This document shows positions 45,701-57,599 of a stretch of DNA of 64,000 nt, piece by piece. The translations under genes were made by a program, and so were the position numbers. Each line of letters starts with the position of its first letter. The first letter of the stretch is position 1. The notes beneath the pieces are model-generated. The model was not told the DNA's origin. It did no database searches and saw only the letters and a program-made list of their open reading frames with translations. Source of the stretch: Pegea sp. RAD2-039 (Eukaryota; Chordata; Thaliacea; Salpida; Salpidae); contig JAQGEQ010000324.1 in assembly GCA_034620365.1 (NCBI GenBank), forward strand, positions 459,697 to 523,696, written 5' to 3'.

Positions 45701-46480
45701 CATGATGCTTTATTGTTACTAAGAAAGTAGAGAAACGACTTGTCAGTCACCACCCACAAAACTTAGGGTTAAGGTTTACGAAAAATGGTAATTAAATAGT
45801 CGCAAACAGTCATACAAAAAGAGAAATAAGAAATATGGAAATTATTTTAAAGCAGTAAAGATTTCGTTAGAGTGCGATGCATAGTTTTGCGATTGATATT
45901 AAATAGTAAAAGTAAGAAATATTGTAAAAAAAGAGGTTAAGAAAAATTGCAAATCCAATTCAGCACCAAAACTTTGGATTATATGTGCGCTGTTCCAAAA
46001 AGCGCTAACATTTGAATTTCAGCTACTTAAATATTTCTTGGTATTTTTCAATATATTTAATAAACTTCTCCTTTTAAATTGATATTATTCCTAATATACC
46101 AATATATCACAACTGGAAGTATTTTAGTATTAACTTTCCACATTCTTCGGAATTCGTTTTATACATTCATGTATTCACATTTCTTCTCTAATTCTATGGT
46201 ACTTACGTTTGCGTCACTTGGTACTGTGATGTCTAATAGGAGGCATGTTTTATTGGTTTTGTCTTTTAGAACAATGTCTGGTAGGTTGGGTCTAATTTCT
46301 CTGTCTGTTTGCGTAGTAATTGTATAGTAATAGCTGTGGCAGAGGATTGTGTAATTCTAATTTTCAATAACCGCTTCAGAAGTATGATCGGAACATTTTT
46401 CATCCGCAGGAATATCTGTTACTGTACAAATGTGCCAGCAAAGGTATTTGGATACTTTGTTAAGACGTTGTAGGTATTCT
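45700..46480 (-). mobile_element. Decayed LINE 3' end with restriction-like-endonuclease-type region, copy 1
   Basis: On the minus strand a frame reads EYLQRLNKVSKYLCWHIC, TTQTDREIRPNLPDIVLKDK and CLLLDITVPSDANVS, with two or three stops, ending RRMWKVNT and KILPVVIYW. The PDIV...K...IDxxVPxDxNV...VVIG pattern is, from memory, the C-terminal region of R2/R4/NeSL-group LINEs. The part below 46060 matches the presumed 3' UTR of copy 2. It is non-functional. The plus-strand ORF at 46079-46327 is its antisense shadow. Confidence 0.65.
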
Positions 46481-47479
46481 GCTGTTGCTACTGCTATTAT
46501 CAAACATCCTAAAATGGCATTGTTGATGGTTTATAATTTTTAGGAATGACTTGTAGATATTACAACTTAAAAAATTTGATGTTAAAAATACAGTTATGTT
46601 CCTCAAAAACTGTCCATATAAAATGCAAAGAGAGAATTTTTTGAACAAGATTTTTTCAACTTTGATTAAATCAATAAACAGTAAAATGTTAAATATTTTA
46701 AAATCCAAATCCAAATTCAATATTAATCTATAATTTTTAACTATTGTTATAGAACTTTTCAAAGGATGTTTTTACAAATATGCAGTTGTTCCAATGCTTC
46801 TGTAATCTTACAAGTTAAAATATTGTAATGAAAACGCTCTAAAACTTTAAATAGTCTTCAAATATTTTTATGGGAAAATTTTACAACCTTTTAAAGCTTG
46901 TCTACTTTTGTAAATTTGTACTAATTTCTTTGTAAAGAAATCGTTTTAAAATATTAAAACATTATATTAATATTAAGATACTTATTTAAAAATGTTCTCA
47001 TTTTAGCTTGAACCCCATTGCTTACTGATAAAGGAATAAAACATTTTATAACCCCTACAAGCCATCTAGCTGAACATCTTTTGAGATAATTCAAGAGGTT
47101 CATAACAAGTTGATTGAAACTTAAAATTCTTGTAGGTAAAATTTGTTTATTTCAAATGGAGCTGCTTATTGCTTAATGCAGTTTCTAATCATAATCAATT
47201 GAAATTGCTAAAAATCATAATCACATAATATGCTAAGACAAAAGTTAGTAGTAAGTTTTTCTTAAATTTTGAAATGAAATTAAGATTAGTAACAAATGCA
47301 TAATTTAATTCATGTCACAATATATGTTTTAGGATTTTTTTACCAGCTAATTTTTGGCTAATACAGCTGTTACAAATAATTAAATTCAATTCAATTTTTT
47401 AGTTGACTTACTTATATCCCAAAAGTTAGAGAAACTTGCTCAATAATCAGTACTCGAATAACTTATGCTCACAGGTTTA

Positions 47480-47880
47480 TATAAATATAAGAATTGAAGT
47501 AAAAACCGTGTCACCAATAATTATAAACCAAAAAAGCTAAAAGATGAAAAAGTTTTAACGGCAGTAAAGACTTGGCTGGAGTACAGTTTATAGGTTATGG
47601 GTAACATTAAACACTGAACTTTAGCAACATTTTAAAAAGAAAGTTAAGAAAAGTTCCAAATTGATTATCAAAACTTTTTCGAATTCCTTTGATGTTGTTT
47701 CTAATGCACCAATCATAACTCGAACTATTTTGGTTTCATTTTCCAAATTTCTCATATTTCGACTTAAATTCATGTTTTTGTTTTTCTACTCAAATTCTTT
47801 GATACATTTGTGTCACTTGGTACTGCGACGTCTATTAGTAAACATTTTTTTAAAATTCTATTGTTATTATTATCATTTTT
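47480..47880 (-). mobile_element. Decayed LINE 3' end, copy 2
   Basis: Minus-strand fragments CLLIDVAVPSDTNVS and, after a frameshift, KIVRVMIGALETTSKEFEKV match the same LINE region as copy 1 and extend further to the C terminus. The segment around 47550-47600 (GCAGTAAAGACTTGG) matches copy 1 near 45860 (GCAGTAAAGATTTCG), so both share a 3' UTR. The plus-strand ORF at 47661-47882 is the antisense shadow. Confidence 0.65.
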
Positions 47881-49406
47881 GAATCTAAATATTACAAGTC
47901 AACATTAAGTAATATAAACAATGTAATTTTTCTTTTGAAATATAATTTATGGCCTTAAAAATATTTTGTAATAATTTCTTTATATAAGAAGCATTGGAAT
48001 TCTTAACATCCACTTAATCTTACTGTAGACAGTTTGGTTAGAACAAGTAGACAAGACTTTAGAAACCAAGATTGCCAAGGCCAAGATTCTTCCATAAAAA
48101 ACTGAACGGTATCATTTATTATTTTTTTGTTTGGTGACTTTCTTAAAAAAGTTTCAAAGAAAATAAATCAAAGAAATTTTTTATTTGATAGTTAATAAAT
48201 CTTTGATAATATGTTTAAATCTTTAATAAATAATCTATATAAAAATTATATATAAAATTAAATTTAAAATTTAGTAGAGAAGTCAATATAAATTGATCTG
48301 TTTTATAGAAATGACTTTTTATTTTTATTTATGCATATTGTTACAACAAAAGTTATCATAAGTAGCTTTTAAGAATTTAATATTTATGTTAGTTGCTATA
48401 TTCATAAAATAATCTTCTTAAGTAAAACATCATTAAATTTAGATGATCTCAAAATTGCAAATCAAATTTAATATATTATTTTTGTTTTGATTACAAAATA
48501 GAGATCATTCTGTGTAAAATAAATTAACATTCGAACACAATCTAAAGTATACTTGAAGAATTTTAAAAGTTTCTTAGTAAACATATCTGAATACTTTCAT
48601 GTTTGTTTTCATTGAGTTATATGTTATTCAGATTTATGCTTGTTGAATAAGTGTATCAAATACTGTTATAAGGTTTAATATTTGTATTTTGTTGTCTACT
48701 TCAGTTTTGTTTTAAACCTAGATTTGAATAGAATGCAAAATACGACTGATAAAAATCCATTACTTTATAAATTGTATTGCTTCAAACAAAATGATAATAT
48801 CATAATACGTAAGAAGAGCTTGCAGGTTTGAAGTAAATAAAAGCAGTTACTATTACAGTTTTAGAAAATGTTTTAGTTCCGTTAGTTTTAAATAAACTTT
48901 ATTTGTTTTAACGACAATTTTTTTTTTCTTTCAGCTGATTTAGGGCTTTCGCAATTAAAACTTTCTCACAATATATTACATAATGTAAAAGCGTTGAAAA
49001 AAGTTTTGTTTGATTTTTGATTATATAATCAGTAACAAAAGTATGAAAGACTCCATCCAGGGTTTTTATCTTTTACTGTAACTATAATTGATCGCTTATG
49101 AATTGTTGATTAATCTATTGTTTGGTTTGATTTACTTTAAAAAACTCACGTTTCCACTTCTCAATAAATTAACTTTCCGATCGTAATCCAGCATTATATG
49201 ACTTCTACTTAAACTAAATAATCATTGTGCAATTTCCATTGTTTAACGAATTTGGCTAAAAATGGGCTCCCACATAAAATATTTGTTCAGGATTTATTTA
49301 GTTACTAAAAGTCCTTTCAATAATTTTGCAAAAAAAATACTTTTACTCGCTGTGAAAGCCATCTGTCATTTGTAGCCACGCATTGCAAAAATGAATAAAA
49401 TTAGAA
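47881..49406. other. Upstream region of the right TGF-beta copy
   Basis: AT-rich single-copy sequence within the window. It is the 5' flank of the intact TGF-beta gene and probably holds its promoter. TTATTTGCAG just inside the right arm could be a splice acceptor, so a 5' non-coding exon may lie somewhere here. No specific element can be supported. Confidence 0.5.
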
Positions 49407-49461
49407 GGTAAATAAAAACGAATACACTTTATTTGCAGAGATTTTAAACGAATAAAACAAA

Positions 49462-51481
49462 ATGAACAAGTTGATTTTTTTTGCTGGTTGTATCTTATCG
49501 TTGGTTCTAATGGCACCACTTGCTTCTACAAGCTTCATCAAGGCTAATGAGAAGGCTTTAGAAGAAGGAAAAAGAGAAATACATAATTTAACAGAGTCTC
49601 TTTCAACATCTGATCCTAGCGGTTTGTACAATCAATCTATGTTTAACCAGGAGCATGCTAATAAAGAAATAAAATTAGATAACTGCGAAGAGAATGATAC
49701 AGTCTGTTTGCTACATCAACGTTTACGAGTCAAAAGAATCAAACAGTTTAAGATTGACTTGTTGAAGCAGTTGAAAATGAAAGAACCACCAATCGTGAGC
49801 AAGAGTGAGTTGCCCAGTCAACTTACTATCGCATCATTGAAGAAAAGACATGGAATCGATCATTTTGAAAAACGATCTGAAATCAACTCTCAAAAAATGA
49901 AAATTGAAAAGAAGGAAGTTATCAGTCTGGCCAAGCTAAGTATGTCGTTATATTTTCTTAGTTTATATAAGTAATTTAAATTTATAAAGTATTCTACTGA
50001 TTAAGCGTGAAAAATCAGTGAGTTGATTGCTGGTAAAGTTTTCATTTTTTTTTGTGTTTTAAAACTTTCTAAATTTCACTTCCACTAGAAATGGATGGAG
50101 AAAGTGAAGAAGGGTGCTACTTTGAATTGACTGATGCAGAAAAGAAGTTCAAAGCTCGAAAAGCAACTTTGTGGCTTTATATTCAACCCAATGCCACACG
50201 GATTGTGCCCAGTGCTGCTCACATCACTTTTATACAATTTGAAAAAGCGGAAAACGGAAGTTACATTCCTGTAACAGGACCAACACTTCTTATCCTTATT
50301 ACATCTGATAAAGGTCATTGGAAAAAGATTGAAATAACTGATCATGTCAACAGAGTGCTTACTAATCAAAGTATAAGTCAAATGATGAAAGTAGTACCTG
50401 AAAACGATGCTCAAGATCTTGTAATGGCAGCTAGTGAAGATCAATTTGCATTTGTAAGTTTGTTTTCTGTTTATGACATTAATATTACAAACTTAAAAAG
50501 ATTTAAAAAAATAGTTTTTTTCTTAAACAAAAGTATTTTCTGATGATTCTGTTGTGCTAGTTGATTTTGGTCTTGAGTCTGCTTTTGATGTAAAGAGATG
50601 ACAACTATTTAAAGACATTCAAAAATTCATGAATGAATTTTTATTTTTCATTTATTGCAGTTTTTGAAATGACTTGAGTAAAATATATTAAAACGTTTAT
50701 AACCTTGAAAATATATTTTTAACTTAAGTTTATTGTTTTCTTACGATATTATGTTTTTAAATGAAGTTTCTTGTAAATTGATGCTAAATGAACCAAATAT
50801 AGTATTTTTATGCCAAAATATGATATTGCCAAAATATGCTGCCAAAATATAGTATTTTCATGTTTTATTTAAAATTAAAAACGTTTAATAATTTGAATGA
50901 ATGAAGTAACTTAAAATTCATGACTTAAATTCTTTAGATAATTCTTGAAATTAAAAAAAAACGTTTAAAGTAACCTTCAATTATTTCATGTAAACTTTGA
51001 ATAAATTAATTAAAGTATGTTAAAGGCTTATACCTTTATCTTTAGATAATGATTTTATATGGTATTTCAGAAGCCGTACATTCATCTCACACTTGTAGAA
51101 GACACTACCGTACTGAGAAGAGGAAAACGTTCTTCTGACTCTCGACCACGGCCAGAGTGCTATGGACAGAATGCACATCTTCATTGCTGTATGTTTGACT
51201 TGGAAATAAACTTCAAGCAAGTGGGCTGGGATTTTGTTGTCTTCCCAAAAAGTTTCAATGCTAAGTACTGCTCTGGTAGTTGTGATTATGCTCATACTCG
51301 GGATACGATGAGAAGCAGGCTAGTAGCTCATGAAGCTGATTATTTTACCCAAGAAGAAGCTGCGAGTTGCTGCGCACCTAAAACGATGGACCCAATTAGT
51401 ATTATTTACCATGACGATGAGAGCAATGTTGTCATCTCAGAAATTGATGAAATGGTGATTTCAGGCTGTAGATGTGTTTAA
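49462..51481 (+). CDS. TGF-beta superfamily ligand, activin/myostatin-like (intact right-arm copy)
   Basis: Three exons: 49462-49939, 50089-50453 and 51071-51481, giving 417 aa. Signal peptide MNKLIFFAGCILSLVLMAP. The propeptide includes ATLWLYIQP and KKIEITDHVNRVL, similar to the LWLYI and V...VL segments of activin and myostatin propeptides. A furin-type site LRRGKR precedes a mature domain of about 116 residues. Its cysteines follow the family knot: ECYGQ, HCC, VGWDFVVFPKSFNAKYCSGSC, SCCAPK and a terminal CRCV. Nine cysteines, with CC near the start, fit the TGF-beta/activin/myostatin type rather than BMPs. The product would be a secreted disulfide-linked dimer acting on type I/II receptor kinases. 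The short QNAHLHCC loop is divergent, so orthology (activin, myoglianin or other) is open. Some distance upstream lies its own unique flank. Confidence 0.93.
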
Positions 51482-51755
51482 AGAAATTTGTGTTGAAATA
51501 ATTCTTTGTTACGTTTTCACATTTAGGAAATGAATAAAATTATATAAGCATCTTTGTGATATGTATAATTATTAAATATATAATACTGATAACTAAATAA
51601 ATATGTATAATTATAAATAATAAGCGACTAAGAAAAGTTTACAGTACCTAAGTAAAATGGCTTAGTTCGTTATTTTAAGACAGCACAATGAGATGTAAGA
51701 CTCTAAATTTATAGCTGGTGATGTATGCAGCTCGTTACTTTACTTTTTGGTAGCT

Positions 51756-53006
51756 CCAATGACGCTGTCATCAACATCCAGCCTGCAACGACACAAAACA
51801 TGCTAAGCCAGCACAAACTTCCCTTGCTCGGTCACATACTTCGAATGGAAGACGGAATTCCCAAAGAATCTGTGTATAGTGAGCTCTGAAAAGGCAAGCA
51901 TAGCATTGTCCGTCTTTTTTCGGCTTTTAGATATTGAAGATATGAAATCGCTGAACATCAATATTAGGAATTGGTAATATATCGCAGCAGATCGCTCCTA
52001 ACGGTCCTCTCTACTCTGAAAACAACTGAAGGGCAAAGATGACGAAGTAACTTTAAAGAAGAGAAAAACCCAAAACACTTTTTAGTTCTTTTACATTTCA
52101 CAGAGACGACAGCAATATCTGGCGGCACTCTGGACGCTCAAGCAGCCTACAATGTAGAGAAGTAGATATGTTTTTAACATGGTAATTTAATAAGAAACAA
52201 TATTACAAGAAAGCTAGTTTTAAGGAAATTTGCCTTGCTGCAAGTCTCAATAAACCAATTGTTAGTCGCACCCTGTCTTGTTCTAGTTTTTTTCGAGAAC
52301 GAGAAGCTTCATTCAAGCGTCATTTCATTGCCAAACATTTTTAATTGTTACAAAACTCAAAAATATTTTTGTAGAATAACCATATTTCTTACTTTTAAAG
52401 AGCATCGTACTAGTATTAAGAGCACTATTGACATAATTCTTAGTCTTAAAATTGAGGGTCTGTACTTGGGAAAGCTTTAATCCTGTTGTTAGAAAAGTCT
52501 TGTGGAAGATTATCAAATGTCTTCGATGTCCAATACAGTTTACCTTGTGGTGCAACTGCATCAAGATCTAAAAGAATCAATAAGGTGTGGTGATAACCTC
52601 TTCCCACCGTTTGCGATAAAAATGATTGAACATAGTAAAAACAATGATCTTTTCACTTGCATCAACATTTTTCTCTACTTTTCAGTATGATTCTATGCCA
52701 ATATCAAACAGTAGTCACGATGAGGTAGTTTATATTAGGTACTGCCTTGATGACTGCCTATTCAGTCCAATACATCCAAACTATAAAAGTAAAACTTCCC
52801 ACATTAAATTAAACCCTTTTTTGCTGATGACGCTACTTTAGTGGCACTAAATCAACACTTCAAATAACGAAACACCTTTTTCTCAAAGGCTGTAAATCTT
52901 GGCTATATCAAATAACCCTCTAGACGGCTCCAACACTCTTTAAAGCAAGCCAGAAGTTGACAAACCTTCTCCATCAACTTGCTTCATGCTACAAATACCA
53001 CCCAAC
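51756..53006 (+). mobile_element. Decayed LINE remnants (right arm)
   Basis: Mirror of 40060-41310. LLGHILRMEDGIPKESVY is read near 51810-51875. The reverse-transcriptase box FFADDATLVALNQ is read near 52815-52860. Note that the C-terminal fragment precedes the RT fragment on this strand, so the two are rearranged or come from different insertions. Confidence 0.7.
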
Positions 53007-53213
53007 TCATACTACCATTTGAGATACCACATTTAAAGTGTTTATATTATTATGTGATGCCAACAATGATTAGGAAGTAGACGAAAGAAGAAAAATTGCA
53101 AACAGATCCTTAGGGTTGAAAAAACGAAGTTTGGAACTACAAATAGTTAAGAAAAGAGAAAGTTTTAACAATTAAAGAGTTAGTCAATCAAAAATTGGTT
53201 TTTTGGCACCAAG

Positions 53214-54003
53214 ATACATGATAAAATTAAGGATTTAACCAAAAATGGCTGACATCTTTAAAAAGGAGCCGATAAATGAGATTCAAGCTAAGTTTACAAA
53301 AATGACTTAAGTAGTTTTCTTGACTTTTGGTTAATTATTCTACTGTTTTCATAATTTTTTATTTGTATCTCTTTTTAATTCATATCTGTGTTAAATTATG
53401 TTTTCTGATGTTTCTAATTTAATTTAATTTTGATTAATGTGGTCTTTTCTTTTAATTCTCTCCAGTCATTTTGTGTCATAGTCGCTTTTATAGCTGTATG
53501 ATTTGTTACCTGCACCCACGTAATCAATGGAATAACTAAACATCGTAAGTAAATAAAAAACGTATATGTAAATTTGCAAAATTCTTTACTAGTAAAGTAA
53601 TAAAGATGGCATCTTAAAGATGAATGTTGTTCAAATTTTATTTATACGCCTGATGTAATTTTAATTAGTGTAATCACGGCAGAGTATTATTTATTTTTAT
53701 TTATATATATAAATGCGAAGGAGGGTGCCTAAAGAGAGCACATCTCTCTAACACACATTCTCACGAGTTTTCTATGGTTTTTCTCAGGAGTCTTATATGT
53801 CTCCACCTGGGGTCGAACCCGGTACTTCCGAGCTAGAAGGTAGGTGTAGTAACCGCTTCGCCACTAAGCAGGACATTATAATACTGCAACTTACTTTTGG
53901 ATTATGTTTAAACTATGTTGTTGTTTGAACTTTTTATTTCAATATAGTTATAAACATTTGTGAATCCAACTTAAGTGGCAAATTTTGATTGATTTGGTCA
54001 TTA
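53214..54003 (-). repeat. 0.8-kb SINE-bearing repeat, right-arm copy with empty LINE site
   Basis: Mirror of 34703-39853 without the LINE. The uninterrupted target sequence, reading CGTAAGTAAATAAAAAACG on the plus strand near 53543-53561, is the pre-insertion allele of the left arm. Confidence 0.92.
53685..53874 (-). mobile_element. tRNA-derived SINE (right arm)
   Basis: Mirror of the SINE at 34831-35020, with the same A and B boxes and the same LINE-like tail. No differences were noticed in the promoter boxes. Confidence 0.9.
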
Positions 54004-54527
54004 GGTTGAAAATGTAAAAATACCCTTTACCATAATATAAATATTAATAAAACTTCTAATCTTCTTACAATTATAATAAAGTTGTAAACAACTTAATTTT
54101 GCTTTTAAAGTAAACTCAAAAGATTGACAAACTATTAGGTTAAAGAATTTTGATCTTAAATTCTTTTGATTGAGTAAATTTAGAAATAAATTGTTTAGTA
54201 GATTGATTGAAAGGAAATAACTATAATCTGTAAAATGATAAATCTTATTAGTAGATAAAGTGTATTTCTGAAAACTAAGATTGAAGTCTTTATTTGCTGA
54301 AAGATTATTTGTAAGAACCTCTTGAATCTAAAAGTGAATAAAAAAACAAAATATTTTCATTACTTTCTATAGAACTTCAAATAACCATTAGATACATTTT
54401 TCAATTTATTTTCTGCATATAATAAAAGAATCGATAAAATATATAAGACTTGATATTTGTTGAACTAAAGTCAGATCATCAAATATTCGAAAGTTTACAA
54501 ATTATTTAGACATTGAGCATAAATAAC

Positions 54528-57497
54528 TCAGTCACATCCAAGAAAATCTTTGGCGAATGAATATGGTCCAAATGTAGTTTCTTTTTTCAAGTCATGAACA
54601 TAATACTCCGTGTTGAAAACAAAATACAGTTTATCAAAACCTGTGAGAAAATTACGTTAATATTATTTCATGACAGTTCAATTCATTTAAACTTTGACGA
54701 GTTTTTGTTTGCATTATCATTACCTTCCGAACGTTTTGTAAACATACTGTCTAATTTCTGTGGTGCATCATAAAATGTTTTAGCAAAGTAGCGGTCTCGA
54801 CCTTTAGTTTTCCAGAATAATTTTCCTGCAAAGATTTCAGTTAGCAACTTATTTCTTCAAAGTCTCAGTAATTTTAAATGTCTAAGTTTCTTCAGTGAAG
54901 TTAATAAAGTATTTTGACAAATTCAAATATCTTATTTATCTGTTGAAAATTAAGAAAAAATGTAGCTATAAAAAATAAATGGTTACAAAATTATGTTTTT
55001 GAATCAATTTCATAAAAATATCCTTAAAATTTGATTATGATACCTTATTTACTTACCATCGTAAACAATAGTTTCATCCGTTTCTTCTATATATGCGGCT
55101 GCTTCAACTTTACTATTTAATCCAAAATTGCTGACTTTAGTTGGCCCCTTAATCAGTCTTGTGAAACGAAACTCTGATACAGTATCACCTTAATGATAAT
55201 TTTATTCAAACACGGATTTAAATCAGTATAAAAACAATCTTATTGATATCAATGGTTTTTGATTGAATAAAATAACAAATGTTTTTGCTCATTGTAGACT
55301 GAAGTCATTTAGCAAATTGTTAGTAAACCCACTTTAGTATATTATAAAAGTTTTACATCAAGTTTTAAATACTAAATAAACAATAACTTGTAATTAAAAG
55401 TTCTCTAAATTACTTTCTTCAAAGATGATTAATTTAAAAAACAAGTCATCTTATCTACTACCTGCTAATATTTTAGTTACCAATCACAAGGTCTGTATGT
55501 ACTAAAGTTATCTATAAGACTGGTTCTTATTTATTTAACGCTTGAGTTTAGAGTGGTTTTAGGTGACAAGTCAACTTAACCAACTTATTTACAAACTTTG
55601 AGAAATGTTCAACATACAAGTGCTTTGCTGAAACGTTAGGCTAAATTACTCAAGGAAATAGAAGATTTGTAATTTTACCATTAAATAGTTTGATACGATT
55701 TTTAGTTGGGTTTTCAAAAGCAGCTGTAACTTTTCCAGTAAAACTTCTAAAAAACCTCGTAATCCTCGTTGGTCCTCTGAAATAACTTGTATCTCGTATT
55801 TTCCTCCAATAATACATTCCCCTGTTTCCATCAAATACAAATTGTTATTTCTCTATATATCTTTATAAGTGTCTTCGACTAACAAACAAAACTCTGTTGT
55901 AATTTAAACTGAATTTTACTTACTTGAAAATAAAGAAATCTCCCAAAAAGTAAGAAACAGAATCATACGAATCAAGATTACAAAGTTTTGGAATTGGTTC
56001 AGCTGTAGAAGTTGTTATGGTGGGTTTAGTTGTAGTTGTTTTAGTCCCTTCTTTAGTATTTCTTGGTAACGATGAAGTAATAGTTTTTGAGGATCCACTT
56101 CTTCTACCTATATTTGAACATCTAGTTTTTGGCTATTTTCTATTTAAAGTTACTCACCATACAACTGAACAACCTCGTTAACATCGGGTTGTGGTAATCT
56201 AAACCCAGCAGTCTTGCGTTCTTTGTATTTTCTAAACATGATAGATTCTTTATCGTTACTGTGCTGCAAGCCTATTGAGTGACCAATTTCATGGACAGCC
56301 ACAAGGAAAAAGTCGATCAATTCTATTTAATGAGAAATTAAAAAAAAAATTCTTTAGATACAAGAACTTTTTAACACTTTGTTTTAATTGAAAATGATTT
56401 CATTCTGATAAATGTTTCATAAATATTATAAATAATAAATTTTTATCACATTTGAGCAAATTTTGATAAATTTATAAAAGATAATTTATAACAGTTTTAT
56501 CAAATCAAAAAATTTTATAAAAATTTTATAAAAATTTTCTTTTTAACACAGAAAAATATTTCTAACCTGATTTTCCTTTAGTATCATCTGACCAATTTTC
56601 ATCTTCATCAAAATGAATATCACCATTTACAGGATAATATGCATGTGCAAGAACTCCAGAAGGTCCATCAAAAGGATATTTATGACAATCAAGATGATGC
56701 CATCTTTGAAATGAGATTTTAATATCTGCATTATAGTCTCTCCAAGTTTCCACGAAAGTTAACTGAATGTGTTCGCTCCATATATCAAAAGCTTTTTTCA
56801 TCAACTCGCGTTGCTTGTTCCAATAAATTTTCGATGAAAAATTTATAAAACTTTAAAAAATGATTAAAAAGTTAATGTAACTCCACAAATATTACATATA
56901 ATTAGACATTCTAATCACAAATTACTAACCTATAAGTAAGGACCTTTTTACGCCATACTACTCGAAGAGCAACAGGAACGTTATTACTCTTCGTAACCTT
57001 CAATTAATTTAAGAAATGAAATAATGAGCAACATTTAAAAACTTCCACTTTTAAAAACTATTTTTCGGTTACTTGTTTATAAAAGTAATTTTATCAAAGT
57101 TTTTTGAACCTCATTTTCAAAACCACAAAATGATTCGACGTTTTTTGATGCTGTTGTTTTGTTAAATAAATCTTTTTCTGTAGCTTCTAAACCTTTACTC
57201 TCAGCAGACGATATATTCAGTTGGTCATGATACTTCACCACCAAATTGTCCTTTTTCTTGTTCTTATGAGATTGAACATTATCCTTCAAAATCGTTAAAA
57301 ATTAATTATTTTAAACTAATGAGTAATAAAATTTTTCTAAAATTTGTTATCATTATTTTAAATACTTCTTTTCTACAAATTATTAACGCGACTGTTTGCT
57401 AAGCTAACTCAGTGACGTTAATGTAAAACCTTACATTTTTTAATGAAATTGAATTGACAACAGCGCACAGGGCAATGATTAGAATAAATCGTTTCAT
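54528..57497 (-). CDS. Secreted matrix metalloproteinase with hemopexin domain (right-arm copy)
   Basis: Mirror of the left-arm gene with the same ten exons: 57497-57435, 57283-57110, 56997-56930, 56850-56567, 56322-56158, 56107-55924, 55821-55679, 55188-55057, 54825-54724 and 54640-54528. It is 475 aa. Signal peptide, HEIGHSIGLQH zinc site, Thr-rich hinge and hemopexin-like domain are all intact. One substitution noticed in the hinge changes Ser (left) to Pro (right) just before IPKLC. The TATA box at 57561-57568 is also retained, so both copies look expressible. As in the left copy, the cysteine-switch motif is degenerate (FCGFEN). Confidence 0.95.
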
Positions 57498-57560
57498 AGC
57501 TAAGTTAAACTGCCGAGTTACTTTGTAGCAGATTATGATTTACTTTTCTAAATTCATTGC

Positions 57561-57568
57561 CTTTTATA
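57561..57568 (-). promoter_or_regulatory. TATA box of the MMP gene (right arm)
   Basis: CTTTTATA on the plus strand is TATAAAAG on the gene strand, 64 bp upstream of the ATG and identical to the left copy. Confidence 0.6.
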
Positions 57569-57599
57569 CTAAATGAAAGTTCTATTTTTATGAATATTT

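Larger units (their letters stand above)
43659..49406. other. Unique spacer between the inverted-repeat arms
   Basis: 5748 bp not shared between the arms. It opens with a second copy of the SINE-bearing repeat (43665-44472). It contains two decayed LINE 3' ends on the minus strand (45700-46480 and 47480-47880). It ends with about 1.5 kb of AT-rich DNA that forms the upstream region of the right TGF-beta copy. No host gene was recognised in it. Confidence 0.85.

Noticed and set aside
46079..46327. 82-codon plus-strand ORF in the spacer
   Set aside because: Antisense of a decayed LINE C-terminal region that makes better sense on the minus strand.
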